NCBI GenBank assembly: GCA_020200995.1
Contig: JAIVHQ010000037.1
Location: 1-10,825, forward strand
Source: Flavobacteriales bacterium
GTDB taxonomy: Bacteria; Bacteroidota; Bacteroidia; Flavobacteriales_D; Cryomorphaceae
Direction: 5' to 3'
Length of the DNA: 10,825 bases
Shown: in pieces, positions 7,855-10,825 of the stretch
Position numbering within the stretch: the first letter of the stretch is position 1
Layout: each line of letters starts with the position of its first letter
Position numbers and translations under genes: made by a program
Notes under the pieces: generated by a model
Databases searched by the model: none
Seen by the model: only the letters and a program-made list of their open reading frames with translations
What the model was told of the DNA's origin: nothing

Positions 7855-8217
7855 TTAAATCAAATTGAGTTTCGGTGGGTGAAAAATATCGGATATGAAA
7901 GGTGAATGGTAAAATTCAACCTCATACACCTGGTTTAATTTGCTTTTATAGTTGCCCGGAAAGTAAGACAGATTCGAAGAGTCTTTAGAAAAGCAGTAGA
8001 GAACTTCCAATCTTTCATTTTTGCTCGTAGGCGCACTTTTTTCTTCTTGCTCTTCTGCCTTTTTTAGTTGCTCAGACAGGTAGCATTTTCCATTGCAAGT
8101 TGAAGCAGGTTTCTCCCTATTGATACAAAGCACGTCCGCAATAAAATCCTGGTTGATCTTAAAGTCAATCAGTACCCCAACCTTTGTCAGATTAGGCAGC
8201 AAAGTTGCTATGATCAT
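7855..8217 (-). CDS. Small Cys-rich protein with CNGKC motif, upstream of the copper-type receptor
   Basis: A 120-residue protein from the ATG at 8217. It has a hydrophobic start, then DFKINQDFIADVLC31INREKPASTC41NGKC45YL, a charged stretch (SEQLKKAEEQEEK), and a C-terminal part with C75, H104 and H113 in IFHPP. The C-x9-C-x3-C cluster with late His residues looks like a metal or thiol site. I recall similar CNGKC(H/Y)L proteins in Bacteroidota, but know no established function. The frame stays open upstream to the stop at 8248-8250, reading VLKTAFSIL. That would supply a Lys and a longer hydrophobic helix as signal or anchor. Its only start-like codon is CTG at 8239-8241, so the ATG may be too short. 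It is the first gene of the receptor group. Confidence 0.72.
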   Translation of the reverse strand: MIIATLLPNLTKVGVLIDFKINQDFIADVLCINREKPASTCNGKCYLSEQLKKAEEQEEKSAPTSKNERLEVLYCFSKDSSNLSYFPGNYKSKLNQVYEVEFYHSPFISDIFHPPKLNLI

Positions 8218-8257
8218 TAATATGGAAAACGCTGTTTTCAGTACGCTTTATTTTCCG

Positions 8258-8265
8258 CAAAAGTA
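8258..8265 (-). promoter_or_regulatory. Bacteroidota -7 promoter element for the receptor group
   Basis: On the - strand TACTTTTG (8265 to 8258), followed by C, fits the TAnnTTTG box of Bacteroidota sigma-ABfr promoters. It lies 40 bases before the ATG of the Cys-rich gene and about 16 before the alternative CTG. A clear -33 TTG is not seen at the usual distance, so strength is uncertain. Confidence 0.55.
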
Positions 8266-8866
8266 ATGTATTGTGTCGAATCTTTAATGGCTTACAGCCT
8301 TTCCATACTGCAGAATTACGAATCTTTGTCAGTTCTCTTATTCAACTTTTGCAAGACGCCTGTATTACTGTACCTGCCATTTCAGGCAACCCAATGAACC
8401 GGTCAAAATTTTTGAGCGGTCCATTTCCCTCCATTTCCTACATAGCTTTTTTGATCCTCCAATAAATTATCGGTCACTGATCCGAGGGCTTTATGTTAAA
8501 ACTTCATTGACATCAATGATGGAGACTTCCGTTTCTCAGCATCACCGTTCCGTCCGGAGCGGATCTGCTTTTGCTTTAACAATCCTCTTTCTTTATTCAA
8601 GATTACAGTTTTGCTTTTTGTTGGACCCGGGTTGCACTTTGTTGGCGGGTGAAAGACATCCGAAGTCAAGGATTATATGTAGTAATTGGCAGGAGCGGAC
8701 TTTATGTACAGACAAGACCTGACCCTACCGCTGCCATCCCTCATGATAATTTAACGTTCATCACATGGCAGTTACGCCCTGTTTTGCTAACTTTAAATCA
8801 TTGATGTTTGCGTTGCTCAAACGCATATACATCTTCTGATTATCTCTAACCAAAAAATACACAGTC
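8266..8866. other. Long divergent intergenic region without a convincing gene
   Basis: About 600 bases between the divergent Cys-rich gene and DJ-1 gene. Short open frames occur on the + strand (8271-8465 and 8507-8722), but their residues look random and show no domain, signal peptide or upstream promoter. On the - strand, frames are shorter than 40 codons. There is a 7-bp inverted repeat, CTGCCAT (8731-8737) with ATGGCAG (8765-8771), and a 6-bp hairpin, TGCGTT (8809-8814) with AACGCA (8820-8825). Both lie upstream of the DJ-1 gene. The region may hold regulatory sites or remnants of a lost gene. Confidence 0.5.
8784..8810 (+). promoter_or_regulatory. Weak promoter candidate for the DJ-1/PfpI gene
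   Basis: TTG (8784-8786) and GATGTTTG (8803-8810) are 16 bases apart. This resembles the Bacteroidota TTG / TAnnTTTG arrangement with one mismatch in the -7 box and a slightly short spacer. It would give a leader of about 50 bases that contains the small TGCGTT/AACGCA hairpin. Confidence 0.3.
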
Positions 8867-9469
8867 ATGAAAAAACTACTTTTTATCACCGGAGATTACA
8901 CCGAAGATTACGAAACCATGGTCCCTTTCCAAATGCTGGAAATGGTGGGCTACGAAGTGCACACTGTATGCCCCGACAAAAAGAAAGGCGATACGGTGAA
9001 AACGGCCATTCACGACTTTGAAGGTGATCAGACTTATTCTGAAAAGCCCGGTCACAACTTCGCACTTAACTATTCCTTCGACGATGTGGAAGCATCAGAC
9101 TACGCCGGATTGGTGATCGCGGGCGGCAGGGCTCCTGAATACCTCAGGCTGAACGACCGATTGCTCGAAATCGTAAAACACTTCTTCAACGAAGATAAGC
9201 CCGTCGCGGCCATTTGCCACGGCATTCAAATTCTCACCGCAGCCGGTGTGGTGAAGGGCCGAACGCTCACCGCCTACCCCGCAGTAGGTCCTGAAGTGAC
9301 CCTCGCCGGCGGACATTTTCAAGACGTAGCCGCGCACGAAGCCGTGACAGACGGCAACCTGGTCACCTCACCCGCGTGGCCCGGTCACCCCGCATTTATT
9401 CGGGAATTTCTGAAGGTGATGGGGGCCAAAATAGACCTCGAACCCGAAGCTGAAATGCAACACAGCTGA
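8867..9469 (+). CDS. DJ-1/PfpI family protein
   Basis: A 200-residue cytoplasmic protein of the DJ-1/PfpI superfamily. The family includes PfpI/YhbO/YajL-type proteins linked to protein repair from glyoxal damage, stress chaperoning or peptidase activity. Residues 1-35 are the first strand and helix (KKLLFITGDYTEDYETMVP). E16 lines up with the conserved Glu18 of DJ-1. VIAGGRAPEYLR at 83-94 is the next core segment. The nucleophile elbow AAICHG at 114-119 provides C117 followed by H118. LTAYPAVGPEV and LVTSPAWPGHPAFIREFL complete the fold. Length is slightly above the minimal family size. It stands alone between a long leader and a strong terminator, so it is probably monocistronic. The exact activity cannot be told from sequence. 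Confidence 0.92.
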   Translation: MKKLLFITGDYTEDYETMVPFQMLEMVGYEVHTVCPDKKKGDTVKTAIHDFEGDQTYSEKPGHNFALNYSFDDVEASDYAGLVIAGGRAPEYLRLNDRLLEIVKHFFNEDKPVAAICHGIQILTAAGVVKGRTLTAYPAVGPEVTLAGGHFQDVAAHEAVTDGNLVTSPAWPGHPAFIREFLKVMGAKIDLEPEAEMQHS

Positions 9470-9480
9470 TTTTTTAATTA

Positions 9481-9510
9481 CCGTTCACCTTTGAAAATTA
9501 GAGAGAACGG
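9481..9510. repeat. Short inverted repeat after the DJ-1 gene
   Basis: CCGTTC (9481-9486) and GAACGG (9505-9510) form a perfect 6-bp inverted repeat with an 18-base AT-rich loop, 11 bases after the DJ-1 stop. It may be part of the 3' untranslated structure, upstream of the stronger hairpin at 9542. Confidence 0.35.
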
Positions 9511-9538
9511 GGTTTCATCATGATTAATATCCGGCTTT

Positions 9539-9579
9539 AAGGTCCGCTATCATGTTTTTGGCTTGATAGCGGACTTTTT
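9539..9579 (+). terminator. Strong intrinsic terminator of the DJ-1/PfpI gene
   Basis: GTCCGCTATCA (9542-9552) pairs perfectly with TGATAGCGGAC (9564-9574) around an 11-base loop, and TTTTT follows at 9575-9579. The A residues before the stem can pair with the T-tract, so it may act in both directions. It lies 70 bases after the DJ-1 stop. Confidence 0.85.
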
Positions 9580-9587
9580 GTTTAGTC

Positions 9588-9597
9588 ACTATTTAGA
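9588..9597. repeat. Left copy of 10-bp direct repeat (probable target duplication)
   Basis: ACTATTTAGA here is identical to 9809-9818. The two copies directly abut the inverted ends of the 9598-9808 segment, as a target-site duplication would. Confidence 0.6.
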
Positions 9598-9808
9598 GTC
9601 TGTCATCCACTCAAGTGGCTGGATTATATAGTTCATTAGCACGTCCATAGAGCGCTGAAAGCATGGGCGCGCGCCGGATTGAAAACAAGGAGTCCCGCCA
9701 CGGCGGGATGACTCACAATGAGACTAGCGCAACGCCGATCGAAGATCAAGTCCTTAGATCAAGCCACCGGCATGACCCAAGGCATGAGAATGGGCTTTAT
9801 GGACAGAC
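9598..9808. mobile_element. MITE-like element, 211 bp
   Basis: The segment starts with GTCTGTC (9598-9604) and ends with its exact inverse GACAGAC (9802-9808). It is flanked on both sides, with no gap, by the identical 10-mer ACTATTTAGA. Inside is a GC-rich hairpin with bulge, GAGTCCCGCC (9690-9699) with GGCGGGATGACTC (9702-9714), and a small CCACT/AGTGG palindrome near the left end. No open frame of note is present. Small size, inverted ends, internal hairpin and flanking duplication are the marks of a miniature inverted-repeat element moved by a transposase elsewhere. The inverted ends are short, so chance or another repeat type remains possible. It sits between the DJ-1 terminator and the next promoter. 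Confidence 0.55.
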
Positions 9809-9818
9809 ACTATTTAGA
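9809..9818. repeat. Right copy of 10-bp direct repeat (probable target duplication)
   Basis: ACTATTTAGA, identical to 9588-9597, lies directly after the right inverted end of the putative small mobile element and 28 bases before the promoter of the next gene. Confidence 0.6.
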
Positions 9819-9846
9819 TTGATTCTAAAATACCAAGTTTAGGGTA

Positions 9847-9877
9847 TTGGCCACTCCCTATTCGTCGGGTAGATTTG
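9847..9877 (+). promoter_or_regulatory. Bacteroidota-type promoter of the terminal lipoprotein gene
   Basis: TTG (9847-9849) and TAGATTTG (9870-9877) are separated by 20 bases, a full match to the Bacteroidota TTG-N(about 19-20)-TAnnTTTG promoter. The start ATG follows 28 bases after the -7 box. This supports the start chosen at 9906. Confidence 0.75.
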
Positions 9878-9905
9878 TACCCTCATAAACGCATCAAAAA
9901 AAATA

Positions 9906-10825
9906 ATGAGAGTACAATATATTTCCATGCTCGCCATTGCAGCCATGACCTTCACCGCCTGCAATGACGATGACGAAGACGACAACACGCCGGGCAATCA
10001 ATTGACCATTCCTTCAGAATACATCGCTCCGGATTATGAGGCCAATGTGGCAACAGAGTCAATGGTAATCGACGAGCTGTCTGCCTTGGCAAGTGCTGCC
10101 GGTGACGCCGAAAGCAATGCGGGAGGATCAACCACCATTGAGCCGTTAGATTACCCGTCCACGCTTTCATCTGTTACCTTGCCGAGCTACCGATCGCTGA
10201 TTGAAAATTGGACCGTCGAATTGGTAAATGCGGCCAACTCACCCACACCTTTTCAAATACCCTTGCTCGATGCAAACGGACCCGCACCCGGTGAAGAAGG
10301 TGGTTTACTGGGAACCCGCCTGCTGGACGAATACGGTTTGGAGCTTAAACAAACCATCGAGAAAGGATCTTTTGGAGCAGCGCTATACAACCACGCAGTG
10401 GCTGTAGCCAATGGCGAACTGATTGCTGCAGATGTCGATAGATTGGTAGAAATTTTTGGTTCAGAACCCACGTTCAATCCCGAACTGGCAACTGCTGCGG
10501 CGAAGTACGCCAAGAGAAGATCGAATCAGACCACGCAAACGGGATTCTTATATGACATGCGCGACAATGCAATTACAGTCAAAGCGGCTGTAGAAGCAGG
10601 TAGCGAGTTCAACGCCACACGCGACGAAGCACTGCAGGAGTACCTCCTGAATTGGGAAAAGTCGAACTTTGCCACGGTCATTTTCTACTGCAATTCAGCC
10701 AAAACAGGAATCCAATCTGCAAACTCCATCCAGGATGAAACCGAACGCCGTGCCGCACTTGGAGACGCCATTCATGCCTACGGCGAGGGTGTCGGTTTTG
10801 CCCACGGTTTTAAAGGCCTGGACAA
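9906..10825 (+). CDS. DUF4856-like (imelysin-like) lipoprotein, 3' partial
   Basis: Lipoprotein cut by the right edge, with 306 codons visible. MRVQYISMLAIAAMTFTAC is a signal peptide with lipobox TFTAC, so C19 is the anchor. A very acidic linker (NDDDEDDN) follows, as often found on surface-exposed Bacteroidota lipoproteins. The body is alpha-helical. It includes GGLLGTRLLDEYGLELKQTI at about 133-152, KGSFGAALYNHAVAVANGEL and LQEYLLNWEKSNFATVIFYC. Near the edge comes ALGDAIHAYGEGVGFAHGFKGL. The order and wording of these blocks fit my recollection of DUF4856, a family related to the imelysin/EfeO-like proteins thought to act in iron or heme uptake. This assignment is from memory of the pattern. 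The gene is preceded by a clear promoter, so it starts a transcript, possibly with further genes outside the window. Confidence 0.75.
   Translation, partial: MRVQYISMLAIAAMTFTACNDDDEDDNTPGNQLTIPSEYIAPDYEANVATESMVIDELSALASAAGDAESNAGGSTTIEPLDYPSTLSSVTLPSYRSLIENWTVELVNAANSPTPFQIPLLDANGPAPGEEGGLLGTRLLDEYGLELKQTIEKGSFGAALYNHAVAVANGELIAADVDRLVEIFGSEPTFNPELATAAAKYAKRRSNQTTQTGFLYDMRDNAITVKAAVEAGSEFNATRDEALQEYLLNWEKSNFATVIFYCNSAKTGIQSANSIQDETERRAALGDAIHAYGEGVGFAHGFKGLD

Noticed and set aside
8271..8722. Two short + strand open frames (8271-8465 and 8507-8722) as genes
   Set aside because: Composition looks random, with no domain, no coherent signal peptide and no promoter or operon context.
9095..9337. 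80-codon open frame opposite the DJ-1 gene
   Set aside because: It lies wholly antisense within a well-conserved coding sequence and shows no independent features.
9952..10513. Two - strand open frames opposite the terminal lipoprotein
   Set aside because: They are antisense shadows. The + strand frame has a promoter, a lipoprotein signal peptide and an uninterrupted 306 codons.

Overview
The window looks like chromosome of a Bacteroidota bacterium, probably in or near the Flavobacteriia. Supporting signs are a carboxypeptidase-regulatory-like domain in front of a TonB-dependent receptor, several short lipoproteins, a TTG/TAnnTTTG-type promoter, weak Shine-Dalgarno sequences and small protein families typical of that phylum. 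No rRNA, tRNA, CRISPR array or intact transposase gene is visible.

Left part (1-4776, + strand): an RND efflux operon. It holds a lipoprotein periplasmic adaptor cut by the window edge, an RND permease, a small PII-like protein and a DUF2892 membrane protein. The permease is split into two frames at about 2676-2690. The two halves are otherwise well preserved, but the join lacks the cytoplasmic loop and the start of the seventh membrane helix. A short out-of-frame deletion, or an assembly error, explains this better than a simple one-base slip. A structured intergenic element lies between adaptor and permease.

Middle part (4958-8250, - strand): a likely copper-acquisition group read right to left. 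It has a small Cys-rich protein with a CNGKC motif, a TonB-dependent receptor and a DsrE-like lipoprotein with a CPHC motif. The receptor carries C181xxxM185 and H363xM365, which match in motif and spacing the copper site described for Pseudomonas OprC. A TAnnTTTG promoter precedes the group, and a hairpin with a U-tract separates receptor and lipoprotein. The group converges on the efflux operon.

Right part (8218-10825): a 649-base divergent intergenic region leads to a DJ-1/PfpI-family gene on the + strand, closed by a strong terminator. Next is a 211-base segment with 7-bp terminal inverted repeats and a perfect 10-bp flanking duplication, which looks like a MITE or other small non-autonomous element. 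A good Bacteroidota promoter then precedes a lipoprotein resembling DUF4856 (imelysin-like) that runs off the right edge.

Taken together, the window puts a damaged efflux pump next to an intact-looking uptake system that is probably for copper. The Cys-rich protein, receptor and DsrE-like lipoprotein form the most interesting candidate system.
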